Source of the DNA: Terebella lapidaria
Lineage: Eukaryota > Annelida > Polychaeta > Terebellida > Terebellidae
NCBI GenBank assembly: GCA_949152475.1
Contig: OX424567.1
Coordinates: forward strand, 16,393,402 to 16,457,401
Length of the DNA stretch: 64,000 nucleotides
Direction of reading: 5' to 3'
The notes beneath the pieces were generated by a model. The model saw only the letters and a program-made list of their open reading frames with translations. It made no database searches and had not been told where the DNA came from. The stretch's first letter is position 1, and each line of letters starts with the position of its first letter. Shown in pieces: positions 22,565 through 35,179 of the stretch. Position numbers and translations under genes: made by a program.

Positions 22565-24860
22565 TATCAAAGTATTGGGACATCTTTCATTTGCGTGCTG
22601 CATCATCTTTCGTTTGTATTCACATAGATTCCACACTCATTTGTTTGCGTTGACCTACAAAGTAGCATATTTCTTATAGCATGGATGGCCAGGGCAGGTA
22701 TCTATACAACATTTCCTCACAAATGTGTCGCAAGCTAATGGACGGCCCCTGAAAGTTGCGTGACTCGAGCAGGATGAAAACGGTTGCGTGCAGATACGGG
22801 GACGTGTAAATGATAGTTCTCAATTAAGTAAATTTGATCACAGTCAATTAAGGCTATTACGAAATGTTTGCCTTTACACATCACATTACGTTATTAGTTC
22901 GGAGAGCATATTACACGGATCATCAGGAATTTAGGGCATGGATATAGTTTTTCTTGTGGAAAAGGAAGACAAGTTTCATCAGATCAAATGGAATTCATTC
23001 ATGTAATCATTGAATTAAAGTATGTATCAACTGGGTTCCTGTCTTACGATTGTGACGCATGATATACCGATCAATGCTCCTATGTTATATCCAGCTATAT
23101 TGTAGGAGAAACAAGTCCCTTACATGTCATACCTCTTCAATCACCTATAGGAGATAGACAAACAGAAGAGGTATCCATATTATTTGAAACCATAGCCCGG
23201 AACTTTGATGGATGTCAATATCTGTCGTTTCATGATGATCACCATCAACTTTAATCACCGATCCTCATGTCATAATCTAACTTATAGGATCTTTTGATGG
23301 GATACAACAGAGCGAGGAATCTGTTTGTTCAAGACGTTCAAAAGAACAGGAAACTGCTTCGAAATGGGATGGATCAAATCATGCATCAAATGAAATTGAC
23401 GCATAAATCAGGAATGGATATGCGACTGACACACGCCAGATGTTAGAGATACGTATGAAAGAGTTGCATATCAACATGATGAGTCATTGGGACAAATTCA
23501 ACTACTGCATTTTTCGCGAATGCCATTTAATGAATATCATAGTTGCTCGTCTCATATTTGTATTCTGACAACCATATTCCCTTGTACAGAGAATACACAT
23601 GAGAAATCATCACACATCACGGAGTCGAGTGGTACCACACTAAATTTACTAGAATTGATAGTACAATATTGAACATATTTCAATGGAAGAATCTGGGGAT
23701 GCTAAAATAGGATGCCTGTGTCATCCTATTAGTTTATCCACCAATCACCAACATACAAGACTTTGATGATGCCAATAGAAAATTCAACTTCAAACACTGG
23801 AATAGAAACTAGGCTAAGCAAACATGACTAAAGCCTAGTTGTGTCATCATTCATCAGTTACAGTCATGTGAAATTGCTTCTGCTGTACACCGAGAGCATG
23901 AAATGCAGTACATAATTAGTGCCAACAACTTGCTACACATAAGCATAATTAAAAATTCCCAAACAATGCAATACCGACAGGTGCAGCCAAAATGCAGACC
24001 ATATGCATTTTCTGATCTTTTCTTTTGACAAACAACGTCTGTTGCGTGAGAAGTATCCATGTTATTCTAATACCAGCTATCACTAATGTCCAGAGCGTGG
24101 CACGAACCATTGGCTTTGTGTGACAACGAAATAGCGTGTGACATTTGCCTGGGGTCTTGTATATCTATTAATTATTCAGCTTCGTCGTTTAGTGTCATAT
24201 CTTTCATATTATGTCATATAAATGTGAATGACAATTGAAAGCTTGTGAGCGTTGGCGCGAAGCTCGAACGTTTTGGAAAATGCTCAAATAATAAGAAAAA
24301 CATCGACCATATTTCAATTGTACAACCCTAAGTATGCTCGGCTTGAGATGCCTCAACAACAAGACCTCAACATTCACCAGCATTATCCTTATTTTGAGCT
24401 CTGGAGCCGTAAGGAGTGTTGTCATTTCCAATATCCGCAAATACCTCCATTGATCTCTCTCAATTCCCCGGAAGTCGCTCTATAATCTTCATCGATGGGG
24501 AGTTGCCCACAATATTTGACCCTGTCTCGTGACCATGAATACAGGCTAAATACAATGCATGCTGATATTTGCGAGTTCCTGCAATGACGAATCCTGCCCT
24601 GTAATCAACATCCATACTGTATAATAATGTTATTTGCAATAGTTTCGGAATGGCGTGCATTACCTACATGTACTACATGAATATATGTATATGGGCAAAA
24701 CCAATTCACATTGCTTGTATGGGAATTAAATTATTAGTATAACGTGGTGATTTGTATTTTTCTGTCATAATTTTTAATAATGTCATACAGTACTTTTAGT
24801 ATTTCAGTATTAACATTACCAAAATTTTGTATTAGTCTTTGTATTTCACATTTGTTATTG
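22565..24860. other. Gene-free interval with repeat fragments
   Basis: Holds an inverted family A copy (about 23155-23385: TTTCATGATGATCACCATCAA, GAGCGAGGAATCTGT), a family H fragment (about 24340-24475, like 34395-34500: TTATTTTGAGCTCTGGAGCCGT, CAATATCCGCAAATACCTCCA) and a family G fragment (about 24490-24560, inverted). No gene was recognised. Confidence 0.5.
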
Positions 24861-25120
24861 TCATCATCCAAATCTAGTTATAATGGTGGTAACAGACTGA
24901 TACTTATATTTGAGCTGATCATCACTGACGAGGCCATCAACAATGCATTATTATTCTACCCTATCCTGAATTATTCTAATAATATTGCAGTCATCATCCA
25001 AATCTAGTTATAATGGTGGTAACAGACTGATACTTATATTTGAGCTGATCATCACTGACGAGGCCATCAACAATGCATTATTATTCTACCCTATCCTGAA
25101 TTATTCTAATAATATTGCAG
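24861..25120 (+). repeat. Exact tandem duplication, 2 x 130 bp
   Basis: 24861-24990 and 24991-25120 are identical as far as I can read. The unit begins TCATCATCCAAATCTAG and ends AATAATATTGCAG. It contains GGTGGTAACAGACTGATACTT, also found with small changes in the 360-bp duplication at 48660. Identity implies a very recent event, or an assembly artefact. Confidence 0.95.
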
Positions 25121-28100
25121 TTATTCATCGGTAGTGGGTGTTGCGGAATCACAATGCCTAGAACACAACAATGTTTTGTTTGTTTGCATGATTTTATTAC
25201 ACGGAAATTATATGCGGGGCATATTGTTTGGTAAGAAGGAAACACGATTCACACGATGTGAATAAATTAACATAAATGTCTTATATATCATTGAGAGGGT
25301 AAAATGAGAATGTTTACGACACAATAGAGCTTTTTGCAGCAGTTCCATCTATTGAATAATCGCGTGGAGTGGAAATGGTATGTGGAATAATTAATCAGAA
25401 GTAGCAATACACCCCGGTCTCTAAGTTGGAAATCGAAGGGTTGGAATGTTATGTTTTTATCTCAAGTGGGTTATTCTCACGTGAATTTGGAGCCAACTTC
25501 ATCAACCGTGTCATCACTATTCAATTGACATATATCAGTGGAGAGTGATGGTCGCAACAATGAAAACTACCACCAATGCTGGTACATACATTATTAATGG
25601 TATACAGACATCGTGTAAATCACTCGTATAATTCATGCAAATTGCAGTTTATGGTTGAATCACACACATAATTGTTTATATAATATGGCACTGTCGGTTC
25701 AAAGGTACTTTTGACCCGTTGTTGTTGTTGTTATGATCGTTGTTATAGTGTACCATGCAACAAAGATTTATCCATATGTTTGTATGCATTTTATTATCGA
25801 TATAAACAATACTTGTATACCAGAATGCATGTATCAAATATAGGTGTAGTCTGAGAAATTTTGGAAGGCTGAGATTACTCTTATTTTCCCAAAAAAATTA
25901 TACGTACACAGCATTGTCTTTTTCCCGTTTCTGAAGTGAATCCCATTCCATTGTTGGACTCGATGTGGTGGCACTAACTACGAAGGATTTAATTACCAAC
26001 AATTGAATGAACCGGTTCTCCGGGTTAATTCATTTCCCGTGCCATAGGTCAAACTTAATTGGATCTTCTCCTCTTAAACTGTGGAATGTTTTCACTTTTC
26101 AGATGTATTCACGTGACGGGTATTAGTAAAAGAACACGTTCTAGAAAACTGAATGAATCTGAATGCTTCAGAAACGTCAAATCAGAGATCTTGTTGACTT
26201 TTCCCGATATTGCATTGATTCACTCACATGATAAACAGTGGCATCGAGCCATCTTGCAATAAGCCAATAGCTTGTTATATATCCCTAGTTGTTTCTTTCC
26301 ACGTCTATAGTGGTACACTGATGAGACGGCTTGCAGTGTTAGCGATAATTGGAATCACTAGCGATTTCCTCATCATGATGAGAAAGTGGAGTTTAATTCG
26401 CATCGTGATTGCCTGATTGTTGTCAACGATCGAAGAATTTCTTTACCATCATTCAAGTTTTTGGGACATTTCCTCAGAGAGGGTAGCCTAGTATAGAATC
26501 CTGCAAATTGCAAGCTAAATAAATATCGTCAATATGTTAAGCATTGCTTTCTTCTCATATTGAAGCTGAGCGATGTGATTGTTGTCTTGTTGTATATTAT
26601 TTGGAACAATTGTTTTTGCATAGACAATGAACATGATGAAAAACGAAGTGAAACCCATAAATATGTAACAGCTCTTGACCTAAAATCATAATGTGATTGT
26701 TGTGTTACCATGGTTACTGGCAATGTATTTCTCTAGGAAATTTTGTCTTAGCAAACTAGTTGTGTCTTAACTTTCGCAGTTGCTTATATAATAAATGTTG
26801 GATAAGGAGTTCGATTTGTGTCTGTCAATGCTCGAGGCAATTTACTGTGAGAATTAAAACAGCTCCAGAGGAAAGTAAGTATCTGGAGTAAGTACGGGAG
26901 TTCATTATGTATTGATGCTTACATACTGCATAGTTTATTAGATGCTTGATATTTGCATCTGCTTGCAACTGCATAGATCATGAATATTAGATCATGATGT
27001 TTACTCATTTCTGGCAACTATGGATTAAATTTCCTGTTCAAGGGTTTCCTGGGGAAATTTGCTTAGGAGGTCGTGCTGTATTGATGCGTTAGAATTGCAT
27101 AGTTTGTCGGTCGCTTTTTCATCTGCTTGCCGAAGACCATTGAAGCAATTTACGGGATTCACTACATTGTCCCCAAACTAATTCAAATTGCAGATGATGA
27201 GAAAAGTATGCATATAAATAAGTAGCGTGTTTGTTTAACAAAGTTTATATATTAGGCCCTACATCAATAAGTCGTGCGAGAAGTACTGGCCGAACGACGT
27301 CATTGAACCATCATTTACAACGTTTATGACTAACAGGACTGATTTACATGACTTCTGAAAACTAATCTACCAGCGTTGCCATATAGGCAATCACTCCTAT
27401 ATTGCCATCCCCTTAGCATTATCAATGAAATGATAATCACTGACTACCACAGCGTGTTATTATAATTTCCAATACCTGCTATACCTCAGACAGCAACATA
27501 AATGCAACTATAAAGAAACTTCAATTTTCAGGTCAACTATCGTGTAAATAAATCCCGCCAGGAGCTTCCTTGCAATTGCTTCCTTGCAATATTTAATCAA
27601 CATGTAATTTCAATTCTAGGCATGTAATGGACATTCAGTTTATTCTATTGGGGATTTCCAAATGTTCAACCTCTCGCTAATGTGTAAACCCTCCATAGAC
27701 GCATTATCCTGAATCATTTACAATTACCTGAGTGGAACAATTCCCTTTATCCCCGAAATTAAAGTTGGACATTTACATTCCCACTAACAAATCAGACTGC
27801 ATTGTTTTTTTCCAGACAATCCAATGCCAAGGAAGAATAAGTTTCAATTCAATTAGGATATCTGATAGGCCTCAGACAGAAACGTCACGGTCAGTCCATA
27901 AGAAGCGGTTTTGTCACATCTTGATAAACAATAAAGCTATTTTTCAGAAAGTTTGAGCGGCGTTAATGTTTAAATATGTCAGGTTGAGAAATTGTGCATT
28001 GTGAATTTCACCTCTTCACAATGCTTGCGCAATGTTCATAACTAAACAAAGGGATTCAGCATCACATATTGTATTCACGGCAAAAAACACGCCAGATTTA

Positions 28101-28165
28101 GGAAAGTGTAAGTTATAGATACTACACGATACCAGAAGCATCAAGGTGAAAATGACCAAGTCCAT
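25121..28165. other. Intergenic, no feature recognised
   Basis: AT-rich DNA with short GTT-type microsatellite words near 25720-25740. No gene, TIR element or array was found. Confidence 0.5.
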
Positions 28166-28400
28166 TATGCTCGGCATTCTTATATTGGATCGCTTTCTTT
28201 GTGTCCTGTATTCATTGTCACGGGACAAATTCAAATGTTATGGACCACTCCTCACCAATGAGACCTATGGGGTGACCTCCGGGGAATTGAGACCAGTCAA
28301 TGAAGGTATTTATGGGTTGAAAGGGGCAACCCTTGCTATATCAAGGTCCCAGAAACATTGTGCATCATATGTGCCACAATAATGCGTGGGGAAAAAAGAC
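28165..28400 (+). repeat. Dispersed repeat family G, copy 2
   Basis: Matches 6255-6480 in the same orientation (TGTATTCATTGTCACGGGAC, CAATGAGACCTATGG, CAATGAAGGTATTT, GCTATATCAAGGTCCCAGAA). Confidence 0.6.
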
Positions 28401-30210
28401 AGATCTGGATTAATGCCACATAATCTTATTGAAAACTAACGAGTTATTGTTGAGTACTTTTCTTTGAACCTGACGTACCCGTACATGTACCTTAACTTAC
28501 TTATTCTGAAATGATTTGATCGGGGTTATTTTGCTCGGTTAAGTCACTTATTTGATACCAACGTTGATGCCCCCATCGATAATTTAATTGATATGGTTTA
28601 ATTAGAATGAGTGTATTTTACAAGCAAACATCAGTCAAAAATAGCAATAGGGACCCTTCACCGTTCCTCCAGTAAGTCAGATTCAGTTGGTGGGATCCAC
28701 AACGTGATGGCACTAAGTAAAGATTTCTTGATAACAACTAATTCGATGCACGAGTTTTCCAGAGTAAGTCATTTCCCATGCAATTTACTCAGGCCTACTT
28801 TTTCCTAAGCTTTTCATACATTCCCACTTATTTTTAAATCATGCGTGTTAGTAGCATAAGTGGACACTGGTCAAGCAATACGGCAAACTGATCGGAACGC
28901 GGGCCAGATAAGTGGCTGATACATTTAACAAATTACACCACATTCTGTCACTTCGCGTCTGTAAAATTAGGGTGCAATATTTCACTTACTAATCTCGCGA
29001 GAGTGAGATGATAAATGATGATAATGTACATAATAGCACAATGATACTGGTAATTTGTAGTAATAACAATTGTGGAAATCATTCCAAGGCGATGGTAGTT
29101 TCGAGAGGGAGGGAGGGGAGCGTGGGTGACAGATGCGTCTTAGCATAGCACCTGTCCTTTTTTTTTGATGTTATGGTAAAGTAAATTTTGTACATCCTTC
29201 CAAATTCCTGATAGTTGCATAGGTATATGTTAATATAATAGCCTTAACTTGTCTGAGCTGCTTTGGTCCTCTGAATATTATTCAGAGTGAGAGGGAGACC
29301 TAATGTAAAGCAAAATGCTGAATCTTGTTCTTGACCTGGATCTGAAATTGTGTGATTGTTGTCTTTGAGTCATTTCATTTCCCCTTGGAAAAACTCGCTA
29401 GAACAAACTAGCCCTTTATTGATGGTTGTGACATTCACTGCAAATATATCAAATACTGGAAAATGTATGGGACTTAATTCTGTCAATGCACGATGCAATT
29501 TCCTGTAACAATTTGAGCGTTTCCTGAGAAAATGTACTGATGCCCACAAACTAGAGTTTACTATTTGCTTCTTTTCCTGCTTGCAACTGCATGATTCATT
29601 ACTCGTAAATGTTGGATAATGTTTTAGACATGTTTCTGGCGAAGCTCGATGAAACTGCCTTGTGTTTCATGTGAAAGATATCTTATTAGTTCGCGTTATT
29701 AGTTCGAATCTTTCCTTTTTCAACGATTCCGCTCATGCTTCAACTGCATGACCAATCTCACGAACTAGTTATAGGTAATCCAATATCACCCACAACACCC
29801 CCCCCCCAAAAAAAAAACACGTTATCTTGGTGTTAATTCAGCCCACGCTTCAGTTAGCATCCTGACTCAATTAAAGTATATAACAGGTAATATTCGATAC
29901 CTATACAAGCTACATCACCAAACGTTCACATATCGATTTATGCATTGTAATGGGCCAGTGTTGCAGTTCACGTCGTTAAATTTTGTTTTGGAAAATTTAT
30001 GTGTCCGAAATTTTGATTGTTTTCCTATGCACAATCATAATGATAAACAACTACATCTCCGTCTCTGATTACCACCGAGTCATAGCCTGCGATCTTTTGT
30101 TTATTTTCGTGAGTTTGATTTCATGTACAATTGTTTCAGCATTGCATAGCAGAATGAATGGTTCAAGTACCACCCGTGAATACACACAGTCTCTTCCGTG
30201 GAAGAATATC
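28400..30210. other. Intergenic, no feature recognised
   Basis: Contains a weak block D-like match (about 29385-29460) and a C-run followed by an A-run at about 29797-29818. No gene was recognised. Confidence 0.45.
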
Positions 30211-30214
30211 TTAA

Positions 30215-30440
30215 AGAATTTCCTGCCCTTTTGAATTGAATGAACACACAAATCCCTCGCTCAATTGTCTCAGAAGGAAGTCGAGGACCCCAAGCGTTTG
30301 AATGTGACATGGCGATTGGTGATTCAAGTTGATGGTGATCATCACGAAAGGAAAAAAAATAAAAATATCCATCAATGGTCGGGCCCATGGATTGAGATAC
30401 AGTGAACCGCTTTCTTCTTCGCCCCTATTTTCAGTGTAGG
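30215..30440 (+). repeat. Dispersed repeat family A, copy 2
   Basis: Same-strand match to 5080-5290, including TTTCCTGCCCTTTTGAA, GTGATTCAAGTTGATGGTGA, TCACGAAAGGAA and CCCATGGATT. Confidence 0.6.
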
Positions 30441-31860
30441 CTATAAAAGATGACACATGGAATAAATGTCACTCATGCAATGCACCCGTAGTAATTTTGA
30501 GGACCCTAGTGTGCCATGTAGTTGCTGAGTCGAATGACCATTCAATCGCAAGTGAAAATGTTCAAAGTGGAGCAGCCATACGTCATCACTCACACACATT
30601 TTTCAACGTTCCAAGCTGTTTTTTTCCCAGAAGGTTCCGCTCAGATTTTTTGTTTAGGGTTTCCCTACCTGTTTTCACTTTCTCGTTCCGGTCGGGGAAC
30701 TCTTTGACCATGCTGGTCAACCATGACGCATCCCAACATGATTGACCATGTTTATATGAATAGAGATTTCCAACTTACTTTTTAAAACTGCTCTTGTTTC
30801 TTTTGGATATTAGTACAGGAATGAACTTTATGCGGGTATGACGAAATCTTTTTCTGTGACAGATTTTGTTCTGTGTTTTTGTTTGTTTCAGAGCCAAACC
30901 TGAATTTTTATCTATAAACAGTGTACAACTTGGATGTTCGGATTACTTATAATCTGAAATCTATTGTAATTTTGTAATCTGTAATCTTTTGTGATCTGAC
31001 CCCTCAGACTCGCATTACGTATTTGAGAGTGATACCTTCGAATAAGAATGATTCACTCAGGACAACAACCACACATAACTCACTGTTTCCCAATCAACCA
31101 GACAAGAGTGATTATAGTGTCGTCTAGGAACACCAAAAGATTTATATGCTACTTGCATGTTTTGTTCGTAACCACAATATTGTCACGGGAATCATTTCAC
31201 AAGTGACTACGTAATTTCATTTAGATGCTAAACATCAGAACTGCAAGAATCGTCAACTATTAACCAATAGGAAAAAGATAAAAAAAAGCTAAATGATCTT
31301 ATTTCATGATGAGGAAAAAACCAGGGCAACATCTCAAGGGCAGCGTTGGGATGTGTCCTTAACGTGTCAGTGGGAAGCCAACTGTAGTGACAGGAATCCT
31401 CACAATAACTCATCACTCAGTAGAGATTTCTCTCCAACTGAAGATCCACTCAATTGTTCTTTGAAGAGGGTCGGGAAAAAGCCTGGCAATAGTACATGCG
31501 GGAGGGAGTGGGGGTCTTTCGAGGAAACGGCGATCACGTAGAATGAATGGAAGAATATTGTGTTGTTTCGTTGAAAGGATATAAAATAATACTGGCAAAG
31601 TCCCTGGACAGTAACCCCTACTGGGTCCAGGTACATGCAGATAACTGAAAAATGCGTGCTATTTCATTTATGTTTTAGGTGCAGATGTGTTTTCAACACG
31701 TTTCTCATGCAAAATATCACGCAAACATCACACCACAATAAAATACCTGAAGTGTCATGAATACTTGCCTGACATATTTGGATAGCGTTTGGGTGTATGG
31801 TGCATTTAATTGCTAGACTTAAAAACTGTGCATAATATATTTTTCAAATTCTCATCGCAT
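30440..31860. other. Upstream region of the peptide gene
   Basis: No exon could be pinned here, but the acceptor at 31880 implies that a non-coding first exon and the promoter lie in this stretch or further left. A weak family A tail occurs near 31570-31610. No convincing TATA box or initiator can be chosen without transcript data. Confidence 0.4.
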
Positions 31861-31870
31861 TTCTCTTTTA

Positions 31871-31880
31871 CCCCTTACAG
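31871..31880 (+). other. 3' splice acceptor just before the start codon (implies an upstream 5'-UTR exon)
   Basis: A pyrimidine-rich tract running to CCCCTTACAG ends one base before ATG (31882-31884). This is a strong acceptor and suggests the translation start lies in the second exon of the transcript. Confidence 0.65.
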
Positions 31881-31881
31881 G

Positions 31882-33041
31882 ATGTGCGGCCTGAATATTT
31901 TCCACCTTGTGACCGTGACGGTGTGTGTGTTGTTCCTTGGCTCGCTGGCAGATGGCGCCAGTGTCTACCGGAAGCGGTATGGCGGCGGAGGCGCCCTCGA
32001 CAGCTCGTGTGATGCCATGTGCAGGTAAATTATCCTACATACGACATTGTCTTTAGTAGATTTAACTTTGTTCTCGATGGATTAGGCAATACCTTATATG
32101 AGTGAATAATCCAAGGCATGCCTCTCCATGTAGATGGTCTAATTCTGTAGGTGTCAACTCAGAAGACAAAACGTGTTTGATGTATGAATAGCAGTGATAG
32201 CTATCAATGAAATCAGATAACTCGATTAACCGTTTTAAAGACAAGAAATGTGCAACTCTTGCACATATCCACAGACTAATATTTGAGTGGAAGAAATATG
32301 ACTGAGAGACTCTCATAGGTCCCAGCTACAAGGAAATTCCCATTAATTAAACGAATGAAGTTGACTCGTCCTAAATACAAGTAGAACATATTTACACCAA
32401 TATGACCCTTTTCCAGCATGGGTGACTGGTGCCCCCTCTGGTGTCCACAGCATGTACTGATGGGTTCGTCTTTTGGTAAGCGAAGTCTCGGTCGCCCATA
32501 CAACGAAGCCCTCGGGAACCTCAGGTAAATACCTCGTGTAAATCCAGACTCAAATACTATCACTACAAACTACATGGCTTAACGGAAAAAAAAACTATGC
32601 CAAATGTATGTATTGACCTGTAAATACCAATAGTACGATAGTGATGGTAGAATATAATAATAATTCCATTCCATAGGCCCTTGAAACAATGAAGGTGAAG
32701 CCAGATGTCAATATATATATATATAACATATAGATAATGCAAACTATTCTTACTTCACAATCCAGCTTTGACGACTATCTTTTCTTATCATTGATGGGAA
32801 AGACACGAAAATAGACCAACATCGGTGACGTCAATTACGGTACGTGAGTTCTAAATTGTATGCATTTGTTCTTAACTTATCTTTTGCTACAGAAACAATT
32901 GCTGGTCTATAGATACAAGGTTATGAAGAGAAGTGGTGTTTTTTAAGCTATATAATGATTGGCATTTTTTATTATTATTATTTCAGTTGTGACGATGAAA
33001 CAATATGCAAAAACTGGTGGATGTGTCTTTGTGTTTTCTAA
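31882..33041 (+). CDS. Secreted cysteine-rich amidated-peptide precursor, three coding exons, 101 aa
   Basis: Coding segments are 31882-32024, 32417-32524 and 32987-33041 (143+108+55 nt, 101 codons plus TAA). Both donors read CAG/GTAAAT. The acceptors read TTTTCCAG and TATTTCAG. Both introns (392 and 462 bp) are phase 2, so the middle exon is symmetric. The exons are much GC-richer than the introns. The product starts with a signal peptide (hydrophobic core ~8-20, likely cleaved by residue 27). RKR follows at 30-32. Four Cys lie at 43, 47, 53 and 57 with nearby Trp 52 and 56. GSSFGKR (64-70) is a classic amidation plus dibasic cleavage site. A tail with Cys at 85, 91, 97 and 99 and WW at 94-95 ends at residue 101. 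Proprotein convertase action would yield a ~35-residue amidated peptide from residue 33 and a 31-residue C-terminal peptide. The role is probably a neuropeptide, hormone or secreted defence-type peptide. I do not recognise the family. The splice model is inferred from signals and phase, not from transcripts. Confidence 0.8.
32025..32416 (+). other. Intron 1 of the peptide gene (phase 2)
   Basis: Runs from GTAAAT to TTTTCCAG. It splits Ser48 after two bases. Open frames inside it are on the other strand and have no support. Confidence 0.75.
32525..32986 (+). other. Intron 2 of the peptide gene (phase 2)
   Basis: Runs from GTAAAT to TATTTCAG and splits Ser84 after two bases. It contains a TA-repeat at about 32712-32725. 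Confidence 0.75.
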
Positions 33042-33185
33042 GAAAATTGATTCCCGATTGATAATTGAACAATAATTAATACTGTAATTTCGTTTTCAAG
33101 TTATGAAAAATTGTATTTTGTCTCTCCAGCTATCATCTTAGATATGATGATCATGAGAATAATAATATAGATGTATTTTATATTG

Positions 33186-33235
33186 AATAAAATATTCAGA
33201 TTATTTTTAAAATCCAGTGGAATGTGTACAATAAA
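33186..33235 (+). terminator. Polyadenylation signals of the peptide gene
   Basis: AATAAA occurs at 33186-33191 and again at 33230-33235, 145-195 nt after the stop codon. Either could end the transcript, giving a short AT-rich 3' UTR. Confidence 0.5.
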
Positions 33236-33239
33236 ATCC

Positions 33240-34497
33240 ATTCTGAACAGTACCCTATCTCAAGTGATATATTTCACATACATTGATGTTTTTTTTATAG
33301 ATGTGAAAAACAATTTAAATATTTTCGTTAACATACAATATGAACACGATCCCGGCACAACCAATGAGCCTAGAAAGGTTTAGTCACAGACCTGTTTTTT
33401 TATACTAAATTTGTCGCTTGATCAAAATGGATCAAGGTCAGTGTAAATCATATTCAAGATTAGCCCATAATGGTACAAGTACCCAAACCAATATAATGAT
33501 ACACGAAATTTGGCCTATGTATCGCATTAGATTTACAGTGACAAAACTGTTTATCACGATGTGACAAAAGTGCTTCGGGTGGACTAACCATGACGTTCAT
33601 GTCTGGTCCCTTCTGGATATATCTACTCGAGTAAATTTTATTTTTTTTGGCAACGGAAAGGAGTAACAAGGAGTAGGGGAGGCCGGGGCAAGTTGTTACA
33701 TCACTCAGACCGCTGAAATTTGGCGTTGTACGTTACATAACAATGCATGTATCCAAGCAGTAAGATACATGTAATGTGAATTAAGACGTCCAAATTCGAT
33801 TTGAATTTGGGATGCGTTGTCAGATGTCATGGTAATGTACATACATATATATCAGCATTGCGTTTGATTCTCATCATATATGTGGGTGTGTATGTGTTTG
33901 TTTTTAGGTTACCATAAGTAATCTATCAACCTTTTGGCATGGCGTTGCGTCTCCATGCTAAATTTTATTCTTCAAAGTTTACAGTCAAATCTTCTTTGGC
34001 CTTTGAAAAATAATTGTTCGAACTTCGGTCACTTTCCCTCCATTACAGGAGTTTTGTGCATAGGCTGTATCAATGGTGAACTTTAATTTAATATTCAGTG
34101 ATCTTGAAAGGTCAAACAACGGCTCGCTCCATGGGTATTAAAGACCATTTGCACTCCTCATCGTGATAACTGCGTGCTAACATTTGTCACTTGATTTTAT
34201 CACCATAATCTTTCTTAGAATGTTCATAATCTGGTGTGATGGTGGTGATAGATGGATAGGCTACTTACATTGAACAAACTAATATCCGTAATGTATATAT
34301 TATCACACTAACTTCATAACATTCTTTAATATAACGATATGGTCCTGCAATAGTATGACCTATTTGCATGTGATGCTCAATATCTCTGACTTAACCATCG
34401 TCATTCCTATTTTGAGTTTTTGGACCGTGGTAGTGCGAGTGTTTTCATGTCAAATATCATGAATATCCACAAGTGCCTCCACTCCATCTACTTATAA
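33240..34497. other. Intergenic with a family H fragment
   Basis: Family H is at about 34395-34500 (CCTATTTTGAGTTTTTGGACCG, GAATATCCACAAGTGCCTCCA). The rest shows no gene or array. Confidence 0.45.
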
Positions 34498-35128
34498 AGA
34501 AATATCTCATACATATAAGATAAGTATCTCATACGTATGTGTTAGTATCCTATACGTATGACATACCTCATACGTGCGTGTTAATCATTCATACATATGT
34601 GTTAGTATTTCATACGTATGTGTTAGTAACCCCTACGTATGCGTTAATAACTCATATGTATGTGTTAATAAGTCATATATATGTGTTGTTAACTCATATG
34701 TATGTGTTAGGAAATAGAAGTAATATGTTCATCCTCCGTGTTTTCCATCTAACCTTCTTGCTTCCTTTATGCTCTTCATGAAAATGTCACATCGCGCACA
34801 CATCTATCTACTAAGAAATATATCATACATATGAGATAAGTATCTCATACGTATGTGTTAGTATCTCATACGTATGACATACCTCATACGTACGTGTTAA
34901 TCATTCATACGTATGTGTTAGTATTTCATACGTATGTATTAGTAACCCATACGTATGTGTTAATAACTCATATGTATGTGTTAATAACTCATATATATGT
35001 GTTGTTAACTCATCTGTATGTGTTAGTATCTCATATGTATGAGTTAGTATCTCACACGTATGTGTTACTATCTCCTAAGTATGATCTATTATCTCATACA
35101 TATGACTTATTATCTTATACATGTGACT
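34498..35128 (+). repeat. 21-bp minisatellite (CATACGTATG core), two arrays 316 bp apart
   Basis: Array 1 (34498-34712) and array 2 (34814-35128) consist of 21-mers such as TCATACGTATGTGTTAGTATC. Each holds the 10-bp palindrome CATACGTATG or a variant. Equivalent units of the two arrays are offset by 316 bp and vary in the same order, so one array arose by duplication of the other together with ~100 bp of spacer. Because 21 is a multiple of three, both arrays give open frames with a 7-residue repeat (HTYVLVS-like). I treat these as non-genic. Confidence 0.9.
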
Positions 35129-35179
35129 GAGATGAAGAAAAATTAGCCAAAGTTCTAAGATGGCATGGCATAACAGCTA

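Noticed and set aside
32470..32485. Alternative donor GGTAAGC overlapping the GKR codons of the peptide gene
   Set aside because: A good match to a donor, but its use would put exon 3 out of frame and remove the cleavage site. There is no evidence for it without transcripts.
31882..33041. Insulin/relaxin-type two-chain hormone
   Set aside because: The cysteine spacing lacks the adjacent Cys pair and A-chain pattern, and the introns are phase 2, not the usual phase 1.
34498..35128. CRISPR-like direct repeats
   Set aside because: Contiguous 21-bp minisatellite without spacers, in a eukaryotic genome.
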